Source: an uncultured Oscillospiraceae bacterium
GTDB taxonomy: Bacteria; Bacillota; Clostridia; Oscillospirales; Oscillospiraceae
DNA length: 51,167 bases
Direction: 5' to 3'
Assembly (NCBI GenBank): GCA_944385545.1
Contig: CALWXQ010000006.1
Span: 1-51,167 of the forward strand
Both the position numbers and the translations under genes were made by a program. Below are positions 42,767-50,250 of the stretch, one piece after another. How positions within the stretch are numbered: the stretch's first letter is position 1; each line of letters starts with the position of its first letter. The notes beneath the pieces were generated by a model. That model made no database searches and was not told where the DNA came from. It was given only the letters and a program-made list of their open reading frames with translations.

Positions 42767-45529
42767 TTATCCGGCCCAGTTGCCGTCGTCCACGTAGCCG
42801 TCGTCCACATAACCGTCATCTATAAAGCCGTCATCTACGAAGCCGTCCTCCGGATACCCTTCGGTGTCTTCCGTAGCTCCGTTCATCTCGTTCCAGGCGT
42901 CCTCGTTGTGGATGGTGCAGACCACGTAGGGCAGATCCGAATCATAGTTGGCATTGCCGCTGAAGCCGTGCCAGCCGCCTGCCCCCAGGTAATAGACGTA
43001 GTTATCCTGCAAATACGCGCTGGTCAGGCCCACGTTGGCCGCGGCCCGGATCTCCTCCACTTCCTCCTGGGTCAGCCGCACCAGGGAACGGGTCTCCACC
43101 TGGGCGTCGGGGAACATGGAGCAGTATTCCGTCGCCACGCCCCCGCCGGTAACGCAGTATTCCATCTGCACGTGCTTATCGCAGGTGCCGCTGGGCTCGT
43201 CGCCGTTATAGACGTTGACGTATACCACCCGGGCCGTGCCCCGGGCGTCGTTGCTGCAAGCGGCCGTGGCATTCATGCCGGAATCCAGGCAGACCGCCAC
43301 GCTGTGGAAGGCGTTACCGTTAAACAGTCCCTCCGCAGGCAGTCCTTCGTGGACAGGTTCCATAACCTTGCGCCACAGCCGGGCAGCGGGGTTTCCGTTC
43401 ACCACGATCTTTTCCGGCTGGTCGTAGCCCACCCAAACAGCGGCGGTATAATGGGTGGTGTATCCGCAGAACCAGCGGTCCCGGTTGTCCGAGGTGGTGC
43501 CGGTCTTACCGGCGATATACTGGCCGCTGAAAACGGCGGAACCGCCGGTGCCGTGGTTGGCGGCATTGTACAGGCAGTAATTCATATAGTTGACGGTTTT
43601 CTCACTGAGGATCGCCTTGGAATCCTGGGTGTTGTCCACCACCAGCTCGCCGTTGCTGTTATAGACTTTGGTATAGAGCCGGGGCTCCCGGTACACGCCG
43701 TCGTTGGCAAAGGTGGCATAGGCTGCCGCCATCTCCTGCACCGTAGCGCCTACGGTCAGCGCGCCCAATGCCAGCGGCGCTCTGCCCACATCGGTGAGGG
43801 TCTTGCCGGATTCCGTGGGGTACTCCTCCACCAGGTGATTCAGCCCGAAATTGTACTTGGCAAAGCTGTAGGCATAGTCATAGCCGATCTCGTCCAGGGT
43901 GCGCACGGAGATGGTGTTGATGGAGGAGACAATGCCCTGATAGACTGTACGGGCATACTGGTACTGCCGGTTGTCGTTCTTGGGCCAGTTGCCGCCGTCG
44001 TAGGTCACCGGCAGATCCTTGAACACCGTGGCCGGGGTCACCTTTCCGGACTCAAAGGCCGGAGCGTAGACGGAAATGGGCTTCTGGGCAGAACCGGTCT
44101 GGAGCTTGGCCTGGGTGGCCCGGCTGTAGCCCAGGAAGGTAGATTTCTCTCCCACGCCGCCGGACAGCGCAATCACATCGCCGGTTTCATTGTCGATAAC
44201 CACAATGGCCGATTGCAGCTGCTGGGCGCTGTTGGTGTCGGGAATGTTGGAAAGGTCCTCATACACCGCGTCCACCTGCTTCTGAACCTCCATGTCCAGT
44301 GGGGTATAGATATGGTAGCCGCCCTTCTGGATCCGCTCCAGGTACAGGTTTCTATCCGCTTCGGCCAGACTGTCCCATTCCTTGCCGTCCTGGGCCGCCA
44401 GATAAGCGGCAAAGTCCATGATCACCGCGTCCACATACCAGGAATAGATGTGCTGGGACGCGCTGACATTTACCGTGGTGGGGCTGCCGCAGATGGGACA
44501 GTAGCAGGTGTTGCCCTCGCCGTTGAAGGTGCTGCGGATGCCTTCATAACCGCAGGAGGTGTTTTCACAAACCATCCAGCGATCCTCGTCCGCGATGCCC
44601 TCTTTGAACACCATCTCCTGGGCCACCGCCGCATCGTACTCCTCCTGGGTCAGGTAGCCCTGATCCAGCATCTCGCTGAGCACATTGAGCTGGCGATAGC
44701 GGTTGCGCCCCGCGCCGTCCCGCTCCTCGCCTTTGTACATATACACGCTTTCGGAGTAGGGATTGAACAGCGAAGGGTTGTTGGTGATGCTGATCAGGCT
44801 GGCGCATTCCGCCACGGTGAGGTTTTGCAGCTCCTTGCCGAAATACTCCGCCGCAGCGCTCTTGACGCCATAGCAGCCCCTGCCCAGATAGATCTGGTTC
44901 AGATACTGCTCCATGATGATGTCCTTGTCGTATTCCCGCTCACAGGCCTGGGCCCGGAAGATTTCCATGACCTTACGCTGCACGGTAACGCTCTTTTCGC
45001 CGGTGGCGTTCTTCACCAGCTGCTGGGTGATGGTGGAGCCGCCAAACTGCTCGTCGCCGCCGAAGAACATGTTCAGGCAGGCCTTCACCGTGGTGATCCA
45101 GTCCACGCCCTGGTGCTCATAGAAGCGCTTGTCCTCAATGGCCACCACCGCGTCGATCATGGCCTGAGGAATCTCCTCCAGGCTGGCCCACTGCCGGTCG
45201 GTGGTGGTGTAAATCTGCTGAAGCTCCTGAATATCCCCGTTGGAATCCACATAATAAATAAAGGAGGTTTCCTCCAGGATCAGGTCGTCCAAAGACCAGT
45301 TCTCCGCCTCCGTCAGAATATCGTTCTGCAAATAGTCGCCCAACGCGCCTACGAATACCGTGCCGCAGATCAGTATGATCAGCAGCGCCGTCGCCGCCGC
45401 GCCTACCGCGATTTTGACTACGGAAAAAACGAAAGACACCACTGCGTAGAATATTTTCAGCAGCCAGTGGGGATCCCACTCCTGCCGGGGCTTTCTGATT
45501 CTCCTTCTGATGTTCTTCTCATCTGCCAT
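42767..45529 (-). CDS. Class A penicillin-binding protein with zinc-ribbon-like insert
   Basis: A 920-aa bifunctional peptidoglycan synthase anchored by an N-terminal membrane helix (about 35-60). The GT51 glycosyltransferase (about 90-270) has EDKRFYEHQGVDW and GGSTITQQLVKN. The transpeptidase has SAQK (about 481, nucleophile Ser), SIN (about 536) and KTG (about 675). Between the two lies an unusual Cys-rich insert, CENTSCGYEG...CYCPICG (about 320-350), that looks like a zinc ribbon. The C-terminus ends in tandem G(Y/F)(V/I)DD repeats. The start ATG 45529 follows GGAGG; the frame is open 14 codons further. Confidence 0.93.
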   Translation of the reverse strand: MADEKNIRRRIRKPRQEWDPHWLLKIFYAVVSFVFSVVKIAVGAAATALLIILICGTVFVGALGDYLQNDILTEAENWSLDDLILEETSFIYYVDSNGDIQELQQIYTTTDRQWASLEEIPQAMIDAVVAIEDKRFYEHQGVDWITTVKACLNMFFGGDEQFGGSTITQQLVKNATGEKSVTVQRKVMEIFRAQACEREYDKDIIMEQYLNQIYLGRGCYGVKSAAAEYFGKELQNLTVAECASLISITNNPSLFNPYSESVYMYKGEERDGAGRNRYRQLNVLSEMLDQGYLTQEEYDAAVAQEMVFKEGIADEDRWMVCENTSCGYEGIRSTFNGEGNTCYCPICGSPTTVNVSASQHIYSWYVDAVIMDFAAYLAAQDGKEWDSLAEADRNLYLERIQKGGYHIYTPLDMEVQKQVDAVYEDLSNIPDTNSAQQLQSAIVVIDNETGDVIALSGGVGEKSTFLGYSRATQAKLQTGSAQKPISVYAPAFESGKVTPATVFKDLPVTYDGGNWPKNDNRQYQYARTVYQGIVSSINTISVRTLDEIGYDYAYSFAKYNFGLNHLVEEYPTESGKTLTDVGRAPLALGALTVGATVQEMAAAYATFANDGVYREPRLYTKVYNSNGELVVDNTQDSKAILSEKTVNYMNYCLYNAANHGTGGSAVFSGQYIAGKTGTTSDNRDRWFCGYTTHYTAAVWVGYDQPEKIVVNGNPAARLWRKVMEPVHEGLPAEGLFNGNAFHSVAVCLDSGMNATAACSNDARGTARVVYVNVYNGDEPSGTCDKHVQMEYCVTGGGVATEYCSMFPDAQVETRSLVRLTQEEVEEIRAAANVGLTSAYLQDNYVYYLGAGGWHGFSGNANYDSDLPYVVCTIHNEDAWNEMNGATEDTEGYPEDGFVDDGFIDDGYVDDGYVDDGNWAG
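42785..42859 (-). repeat. 15-bp tandem repeats encoding G(Y/F)(V/I)DD
   Basis: Four good copies and one degenerate copy (GYPED) of a five-codon unit lie at the 3' end of the PBP gene. The arms vary in third codon positions, so the repeat is not freshly amplified. Such repeats can change copy number. Confidence 0.85.
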
Positions 45530-45678
45530 AGGGTACCTCCAAAGAAGCCAGCATGGCTGGCTGCTGCGCAAAGCTGTGGTTTTCCCCGTCTCAACAGGCC
45601 GGCCATGCCTGTGACGCCGGGGTTCTGCCGAAGGGCCATCCGCCTGAATATCGGCATAGCAATACGAATATCATTATA
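45530..45678 (-). promoter_or_regulatory. PBP gene promoter and structured leader
   Basis: An extended -10 (TGC-TATAAT) occupies 45678-45673 on the minus strand, with a weak -35. The leader of about 135 bases holds two hairpins: one near 45590-45610 around CAGGC/GCCTG, and one at about 45546-45563 (AGCCAGC/GCTGGCT) close to the GGAGG. I recognise no known riboswitch. Confidence 0.45.
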
Positions 45679-45765
45679 GCATACCCATTCTCAAAACGAA
45701 AGCCCCAAATTTTTAATAAAGATTAAAATATGGGAGAAACTAAGGACAAAAGGAGGACTGGATTT

Positions 45766-45990
45766 ATGGGTATGAAAAAGAGGCTGGCAGTGATTCTTAT
45801 GCTGTATGTGGTGCTGGGCACCTGGAAAGGGTACGTGGCTCTGTTCGAGGGGAGCAGCAGCGAACCCAGGCAGATTTTCCCAAATCCGGTGGCTTCCCTT
45901 CCCCTTCAGGATCAGGCGGCTTTGGAAGAAGGGATTGTCGTCCGCAACGACCGGGATCTGCAGCAGCTGCTGGAAGATTATCTGTCATAG
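45766..45990 (+). CDS. Small hypothetical membrane-anchored protein
   Basis: A 74-aa protein with an N-terminal membrane helix (about residues 6-24: LAVILMLYVVLGTW) and an acidic C-terminal domain ending in NDRDLQQLLEDYLS. The ATG at 45766 follows AGGAGG; the frame is open 12 codons upstream without a better site. The end vaguely resembles the tail of BofC-type forespore proteins, but this is too short to claim. It stands alone between the divergent PBP gene and the DUF1292 gene. Confidence 0.6.
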   Translation: MGMKKRLAVILMLYVVLGTWKGYVALFEGSSSEPRQIFPNPVASLPLQDQAALEEGIVVRNDRDLQQLLEDYLS

Positions 45991-46084
45991 AATTCCGTCT
46001 TTGGTTTCTGTACAATATTCCCTCTTGATTTTGCGTCCTTCAGGCTGTAAAATAAAGCCATCAGAAAGATCGGAGGCAGCAGGT

Positions 46085-46372
46085 ATGGACGATTCCTACG
46101 GTTCTGACTTTATCACCATCTCGGACGAGGACGGAACGGAATATGAGCTGGAGGTGCTGAGCACCCTGGAGTATAACGGCAGCCTTTATCTGGCAGTCGT
46201 CCCCGCGTCGGAGGATCCTGACGCCGCGGAGCTGGAGGTCAGCATCCTGAAATCCGTAGAAGAAGACGGCGAGTCCATCCTCTGCGCCATTGAGGACGAC
46301 GCCGAGCTTCAGGCTGTATACGATCTGATCATGGATTCCCTCTACGCCGAGGACGATCCGCAGGACATTTGA
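46085..46372 (+). CDS. DUF1292 family protein
   Basis: A 95-aa strongly acidic protein. The pattern DFITISDEDGTEYELEVLS, EYNGSLYLAVVP and ELEVSILKSVEEDG is typical of DUF1292 (YrzB-like) proteins, which in many Firmicutes lie beside ruvX. Here ruvX is 3 kb away. Function is not established. ATG follows GGAGG. The gap before it (45991-46084) shows no other gene. Confidence 0.85.
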   Translation: MDDSYGSDFITISDEDGTEYELEVLSTLEYNGSLYLAVVPASEDPDAAELEVSILKSVEEDGESILCAIEDDAELQAVYDLIMDSLYAEDDPQDI

Positions 46373-46404
46373 CCGTCATTTTCCTGCTTGGTGCGTATGC
46401 GTGT

Positions 46405-46607
46405 CCTTTTGGACCCACATTCTTTAATAGGGACGTTAGACTTCCCTGCCTGTTTGCAGACCTCCCGCCCTGGCTGAAGACCGTGGGTGGACGTTGGGAG
46501 CAGTAACGGTTGGGAGCGGCATCCCACCTGCCATATCGTGCAGGTCATAATTGGACGCGTAACGGCTAAAGCGGGTGCATGGGGAGCTTCGGCTCCCCAT
46601 GTTTTTT
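46405..46607 (+). ncRNA. Structured RNA candidate, possibly 6S RNA
   Basis: A 200-base non-coding stretch that ends in an intrinsic terminator with a CUUCGG tetraloop (arms 46578-46587 and 46592-46601, then six T). Inside are an ACCCAC/GTGGGT closing helix (46413-46418 with 46483-46488), an AGGGA/TCCCT hairpin (46429-46433, 46443-46447), a TGGGA/TCCCA hairpin (46511-46515, 46522-46526) and a CCTGC/GCAGG hairpin (46527-46531, 46540-46544). No open frame explains it. Size, position as a separate unit and purine/pyrimidine-rich helices suggest 6S RNA, but I cannot confirm the family. The 5' end is uncertain. Confidence 0.5.
46578..46607 (+). terminator. Terminator of the ncRNA candidate
   Basis: A perfect ten-bp stem with a TTCG loop closed by C-G is followed by TTTTTT. 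This is one of the best terminators in the window. Confidence 0.92.
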
Positions 46608-46709
46608 GTTTGAAACCGTCCGAACCGGAAACCGCCGCGCCGGGCAGAAGCATCCTGTGACAAATTTATAAATTTTTCGAAATTCCCCGCCGCCCGGGCG
46701 ATTTGCCCC

Positions 46710-46738
46710 TTGCATGTGTAAAAAATATCGGTTATAAT
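46710..46738 (+). promoter_or_regulatory. Promoter of the parvulin foldase gene
   Basis: TTGCAT (46710-46715) and TATAAT (46733-46738) are 17 bases apart, 66 bases before the gene start. Confidence 0.8.
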
Positions 46739-46804
46739 ATTCGGGTCTATGCGCACTTCATTGCCAATGGACGTTACAAGGACTAATTGAGAGGATTTGA
46801 TCGC

Positions 46805-48427
46805 ATGAGTGCATCCAGCAAAAAGAAGCTCCGCAAAGAGCAGCAAGCCGCCAAGCTCACCGAAAAGCAGCTCGCCGCTGAGAAGGAAGCCAGAAAGACC
46901 AATCTGTACACCATCGGCTTTGTCGCCCTTATGGTGGTGCTGCTGTTGTCCGCCATTGGTGTGGGCGTATACCAGACCGTTGTCAACAGCGGTGTCCGGG
47001 AGAAGAACACCACCGCCCTGACCGTGGGCGATCACACCATCAGCAACGCGGAACTGAACTATTACTACATCGACGCCATCAACAGCTACGGCAGCTACCT
47101 CAGTATGTTCGGTGTGGATACCTCCAAGCCGCTGAACGAGCAAGTATCCGACGAGGAAACCGGCGCCACTTGGGCCGACTACTTTTTGGATTCCGCCAAG
47201 TCCACCGTGCGCACCGTCTACGCCCTGGCCGATGCCGCGGAAGCCGCCGGCTTCTCTTTGACCGAGGATCAGCAAAGCAGCATTGAAAACAACATCTCCA
47301 CTTTGGAGCTTTACGCTTCCATGTATGGCTATTCCAACACCGGCGCCTACCTGAAGGCCCTTTACGGCAACGGCGCCACCGAGGACGGTTACCGCAGCTA
47401 TCTGGAGCTGTCCACCCTGGCCGACGCTTACTACAGCGAGTACGCCTCCAACCTGACCTACGAGGACGCGGATCTGCGGGCTCAGGAGGCGGAGAATTAC
47501 AGCGCCTACTCCTCCTTCACCTTCAACGCCTACTACCTGGCCGCTTCCCGGTTCCTGGAGGGCGGCACCACCGACGCTGAGGGCAACACCACCTATTCCG
47601 ACGAGGAACAGGCCGCTTCCGTCACCGCCGCCGAGGACGCCGCCAAGGCTCTGACCAGCGAGGACGTCACGTCCGTCGCGGAGCTGGACGCCGCCATTGC
47701 CGCCCTGTCCATCAACGAAGGCTCCGACGCCTCCAGCACAGCCTACACCGATACCCTGTACAGCTCCGTCAGCACCGTCTACGCCGACTGGCTGGCAGAT
47801 GAAGCCCGGGTTCAGGGGGACAAGGCATACTTTGCCAGCACCTCCAACTCTACAGACGAGGACGGCGCCGAAGTCACCACCACCAACGGCTATTACGTGG
47901 TCTACTTCACTTCCGCCAACGATAACACCTTCCCTCTGGCCAATGTCCGGCACATCCTGGTGAGCTTTGAGGGCGGCACCACCGATGACAGCGGCGTGAC
48001 CACCTACTCCGACGAGGAGAAGGCTGCCGCCAAAACCGCCGCGGAAGACCTGCTGGCCCAGTGGGAAGCCGGCGACGCCACGGAAGACAGCTTCGCCGCT
48101 CTGGCCAATGAGCATTCCGACGACGGCGACGGCACCACCGGCGGCCTGTACGAGAATGTGTATCCCGGCCAGATGGTCACCAACTTCAACGACTGGTGCT
48201 TCGAAAGCAGCCGTAAGGCAGGAGACACCGGCATCGTGGAGACGGAGTACGGCTACCATGTGATGTACTACGTAGGCCACAGCGACTACACCTATCGGGA
48301 TTACCAGATCGAAAGCGAGCTGCGAGCCGCCGACGCTCAGACCTGGTACGACGAAACCGTGGAGGCCATGACCATGACCGACGGAGATACCCGTTACATT
48401 GCCATGGATCTTGTACTCGGCGGCTGA
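46805..48427 (+). CDS. Membrane-anchored parvulin-type peptidyl-prolyl isomerase (PrsA/SurA-like)
   Basis: A 540-aa extracytoplasmic foldase that should help exported proteins fold. A charged, Lys-rich N-terminus (1-36) is followed by one uncleaved membrane helix (about 38-62). The SurA-like N domain starts LTVGDHTISNAELNYYYIDA. The C-terminal parvulin domain has ANVRHILVSFEGG, FAALANEHSDDGDGTTGG and ETEYGYHVMYYVG. An earlier segment (FLEGGTTDAEGNTTYSDEE, about 255-285) repeats SFEGGTTDDSGVTTYSDEE, so the protein has an internal duplication. Low-pI, Asp/Glu/Thr-rich composition fits the outside of the cell. ATG 46805 follows GAGAGGA. Confidence 0.88.
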   Translation: MSASSKKKLRKEQQAAKLTEKQLAAEKEARKTNLYTIGFVALMVVLLLSAIGVGVYQTVVNSGVREKNTTALTVGDHTISNAELNYYYIDAINSYGSYLSMFGVDTSKPLNEQVSDEETGATWADYFLDSAKSTVRTVYALADAAEAAGFSLTEDQQSSIENNISTLELYASMYGYSNTGAYLKALYGNGATEDGYRSYLELSTLADAYYSEYASNLTYEDADLRAQEAENYSAYSSFTFNAYYLAASRFLEGGTTDAEGNTTYSDEEQAASVTAAEDAAKALTSEDVTSVAELDAAIAALSINEGSDASSTAYTDTLYSSVSTVYADWLADEARVQGDKAYFASTSNSTDEDGAEVTTTNGYYVVYFTSANDNTFPLANVRHILVSFEGGTTDDSGVTTYSDEEKAAAKTAAEDLLAQWEAGDATEDSFAALANEHSDDGDGTTGGLYENVYPGQMVTNFNDWCFESSRKAGDTGIVETEYGYHVMYYVGHSDYTYRDYQIESELRAADAQTWYDETVEAMTMTDGDTRYIAMDLVLGG

Positions 48428-48441
48428 CATCGCATAAAACT

Positions 48442-48478
48442 GCCTCCCATGGACAAACTTCCATGGGAGGCGATTTTT
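48442..48478 (+). terminator. Terminator after foldase gene, containing next gene's RBS
   Basis: A perfect 12-bp stem (48442-48453 with 48460-48471) is followed by GATTTTT. The right arm includes GGGAGG, the ribosome binding site of the gene starting at 48479. Read-through transcripts would therefore carry a hidden ribosome binding site. Confidence 0.8.
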
Positions 48479-48832
48479 ATGGACAGCCGCCATACTTGGG
48501 GGTATGCCCTGGCCGGATGCGCGGCGGGGGCCGTCGCCGGTCTGTTCGGCGCAGGCGGGGGCATGGTTCTCGTGCCGCTGCTGACGCTGCTAACCCCCAC
48601 CCGGGGAGCCGCGGTATTTCCCTTATCCGTATCCATCATTCTGCCCATCTGTCTGGTGACCCTCATCGCAACGGCAGTCTTCGGTCAGGTCGCCTGGGGC
48701 CGTGCCCTTCCCTACTGCCTGGGAGGGGCGTTGGGCGGCTGCATTGCCGGAAGGCTGAACATCCCGGCCCGATGGCTGCACCGGATCCTGGGGATCCTGA
48801 TTCTTTGGGGAGGGTATCGGTATCTATGCTAG
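48479..48832 (+). CDS. TauE/SafE-family exporter, first half-size subunit
   Basis: A 117-aa membrane protein matching one half of the TauE/SafE (sulfite/organosulfonate exporter) fold. The repeat motif is GAVAGLFGAGGGMVLVPLLT, followed by three more hydrophobic segments. Normal family members are about 250 aa with two such halves. The start ATG 48479 follows GGGAGG, located in the preceding terminator hairpin; ATG 48449 lies inside the stem. The next gene overlaps by seven bases and supplies the second half. The substrate is unknown. Confidence 0.82.
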   Translation: MDSRHTWGYALAGCAAGAVAGLFGAGGGMVLVPLLTLLTPTRGAAVFPLSVSIILPICLVTLIATAVFGQVAWGRALPYCLGGALGGCIAGRLNIPARWLHRILGILILWGGYRYLC

Positions 48833-49197
48833 AAAGCTGGCCTGTGGCGCTGCTGACAGGAACCGTGCTGGGCACGCTGTCGGGGCTTGGTGTGGGCGGC
48901 GGAAGCCTGCTGATCCTGTGGCTTACCCTGGTGCTGGGTATGGATCCGGAAACCGCCCGGGGGATCAACCTGCTGTTCTTCCTTCCGGCCGCCTGCGCCG
49001 CCTCCTTCTTTCGCTGGCGGCAGGGGGCGCTGCGATTCCGGGCTGTTCTGCCGGCGGTTGCCGCAGGCTGCGCCGCCGCCGTGCTGTTTTCCTGGGTGCA
49101 GCGGCGCCTGGATTTGAGTCTGCTGCGGCGGATGTTCGGCTGCCTGCTGATCCTGACGGGTCTGCGGGAGCTGTTCTACCGGCCAAAAGAAGAATAA
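48826..49197 (+). CDS. TauE/SafE-family exporter, second half-size subunit
   Basis: A 123-aa membrane protein homologous to the preceding one. It repeats the motif as TVLGTLSGLGVGGGSLLILW, then RGINLLFFLPAACAASFF and later helices, ending in a basic tail. The ATG at 48826 is inside the end of the first gene (seven-base overlap) and follows GGGGAGGG. The two probably assemble as a heterodimer equal to one full TauE/SafE protein. Confidence 0.84.
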   Translation: MLESWPVALLTGTVLGTLSGLGVGGGSLLILWLTLVLGMDPETARGINLLFFLPAACAASFFRWRQGALRFRAVLPAVAAGCAAAVLFSWVQRRLDLSLLRRMFGCLLILTGLRELFYRPKEE

Positions 49198-49201
49198 TCC
49201 C

Positions 49202-49615
49202 TCACCGGTTCCGGTAGGCCAAATACCCCTCCAGAATCAAGGTGGCGGCAACGGCATCCACGGTATTCTTGCGCTTTTTGCCGTGGTAGTTGTGCTGGGA
49301 TAGGATGTTGTGGGCTTCCACAGTGGTGCGTCGCTCATCCCACATGACCACCGGAAGGCCGGAGGCTTCTCTCAGCTTCTGGGCGAACTCCCGGCACAGC
49401 TGGGCCCGCGGGCCTTCGGTGCCGTCCATGTTCTTGGGCAGACCCACCACAATCTCCCCCACCTGGTTCTCCCGGATCAGCCCCAGAATATCGTTCAGGG
49501 CCTTTTCCTCGTTCCGGCTGGGGATCACCGTGGCAGAGCCTGCCAGGGTACATAACAGATCTGAAACGGCCACACCCGTCCTGGCGTCGCCGTAGTCGAT
49601 TCCCATGATCCGCAT
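49202..49615 (-). CDS. ruvX: Holliday junction resolvase-like protein RuvX/YqgF
   Basis: A 137-aa RNase H-fold nuclease of the RuvX/YqgF family, involved in pre-16S rRNA 5'-end processing and possibly in recombination. MGIDYGDARTGVAVSD at the N-terminus gives the first catalytic Asp. VVGLPKNMDGTEG, VMWDERRTTVEA with the Glu, and NTVDAVAATLILEGYL with the last Asp complete the site. AGGAGG precedes ATG 49615. It is convergent with the TauE/SafE pair, with only four bases between the stop codons. Confidence 0.95.
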   Translation of the reverse strand: MRIMGIDYGDARTGVAVSDLLCTLAGSATVIPSRNEEKALNDILGLIRENQVGEIVVGLPKNMDGTEGPRAQLCREFAQKLREASGLPVVMWDERRTTVEAHNILSQHNYHGKKRKNTVDAVAATLILEGYLAYRNR

Positions 49616-49684
49616 TTTCCTTCCTCCTGTTGGGTTTTGCCCATATCATACTACAAAATCCCCAAAAAAGAAAGAAAAAAATGA

Positions 49685-49722
49685 TTGACTTTAAAGCCCT
49701 CCTGTGGTAGAATGATTCTACC
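49685..49722 (+). promoter_or_regulatory. Promoter of the rpmG-secE-nusG unit with overlapping palindrome
   Basis: TTGACT (49685-49690) and TAGAAT (49708-49713) are 17 bases apart. The -10 lies within the perfect palindrome GGTAGAAT-G-ATTCTACC (49706-49722), which reaches the expected transcription start. A protein bound there would block the promoter. The leader to 49843 shows no gene. Confidence 0.75.
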
Positions 49723-49843
49723 TGTGAAAAAGGGCTTTTTTTCTGCGTTTTTTTCAGCTCCGGAGCGGAAATTGTAGTTGTCCGCTGCCTAAATTTTTCT
49801 AGCCGGGGTGATACAGGGAGGCAATTGTTAAGGAGGTGCCGTT

Positions 49844-49993
49844 ATGCGCGTGAAAGTCACTTTGAGATGCTCTGAGTGCAAGCAGAGAAACTACAACACC
49901 ATGAAAAACAAGAAAAATGACCCCGATCGTCTCGAAATGAAGAAGTACTGCAGATTCTGCAGAAAGCACACCGTTCACAACGAGACCAAGTAA
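49844..49993 (+). CDS. rpmG: Ribosomal protein bL33
   Basis: A 49-aa large-subunit protein. It keeps the zinc-binding CxxC pairs (CSEC at about residues 9-12 and CRFC at 36-39), so it is the zinc-containing (C+) form. It starts [17 protein letters not shown] and ends HNETK. AAGGAGG precedes the ATG. The order rpmG-secE-nusG-rplK is standard in Firmicutes. Confidence 0.97.
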   Translation: MRVKVTLRCSECKQRNYNTMKNKKNDPDRLEMKKYCRFCRKHTVHNETK

Positions 49994-50008
49994 GGAGGGG
50001 CTCACATC

Positions 50009-50239
50009 ATGGCTGAAGTCAAGAAGCAAAACTGGTTCAAAAGAACCTGGGGCAAGGTTGCCAAGTACTTCCGTGAGCTGCGCAGCGAACTGAAGAAGGT
50101 CGTTTGGCCCACTCCCCAGCAGGTTCTGAAAAACACCGCCATCGTTGTCGGCTGCGTCTTGTTCGTCGGTGTCTTCATCTGGCTGTTCGACTTCGTTGCC
50201 CAGATCGGTATCGACGCTCTGATCAGCTTGGCCCACTAA
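50009..50239 (+). CDS. secE: Preprotein translocase subunit SecE
   Basis: SecE clamps SecY in the protein-export channel. It is 76 aa with an amphipathic helix (KVAKYFRELRSELKKVVWPT, about residues 16-35) and a single membrane helix (about 42-65). The motif ELKKVVWPTPQQ is the family signature. AAGGAGG precedes ATG. It is 15 bases after rpmG and 11 before nusG. Confidence 0.97.
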   Translation: MAEVKKQNWFKRTWGKVAKYFRELRSELKKVVWPTPQQVLKNTAIVVGCVLFVGVFIWLFDFVAQIGIDALISLAH

Positions 50240-50250
50240 GGTACGGCATC

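Noticed and set aside
42785..42859. Short regular repeats as a CRISPR array
   Set aside because: The 15-bp units are contiguous without spacers and stay in the reading frame of the PBP gene.
42608..45679. 1023-codon plus-strand open frame opposite the PBP gene
   Set aside because: It is a shadow of the PBP gene. The translation is His/Val/Gly-rich without domain structure, and the PBP has all catalytic motifs.
46405..46607. SRP RNA, tmRNA or RNase P RNA
   Set aside because: The signature sequences of these RNAs (such as the GGAAG...AGCAG tip of SRP RNA, or GAGGAAAGTCC of RNase P) are absent.
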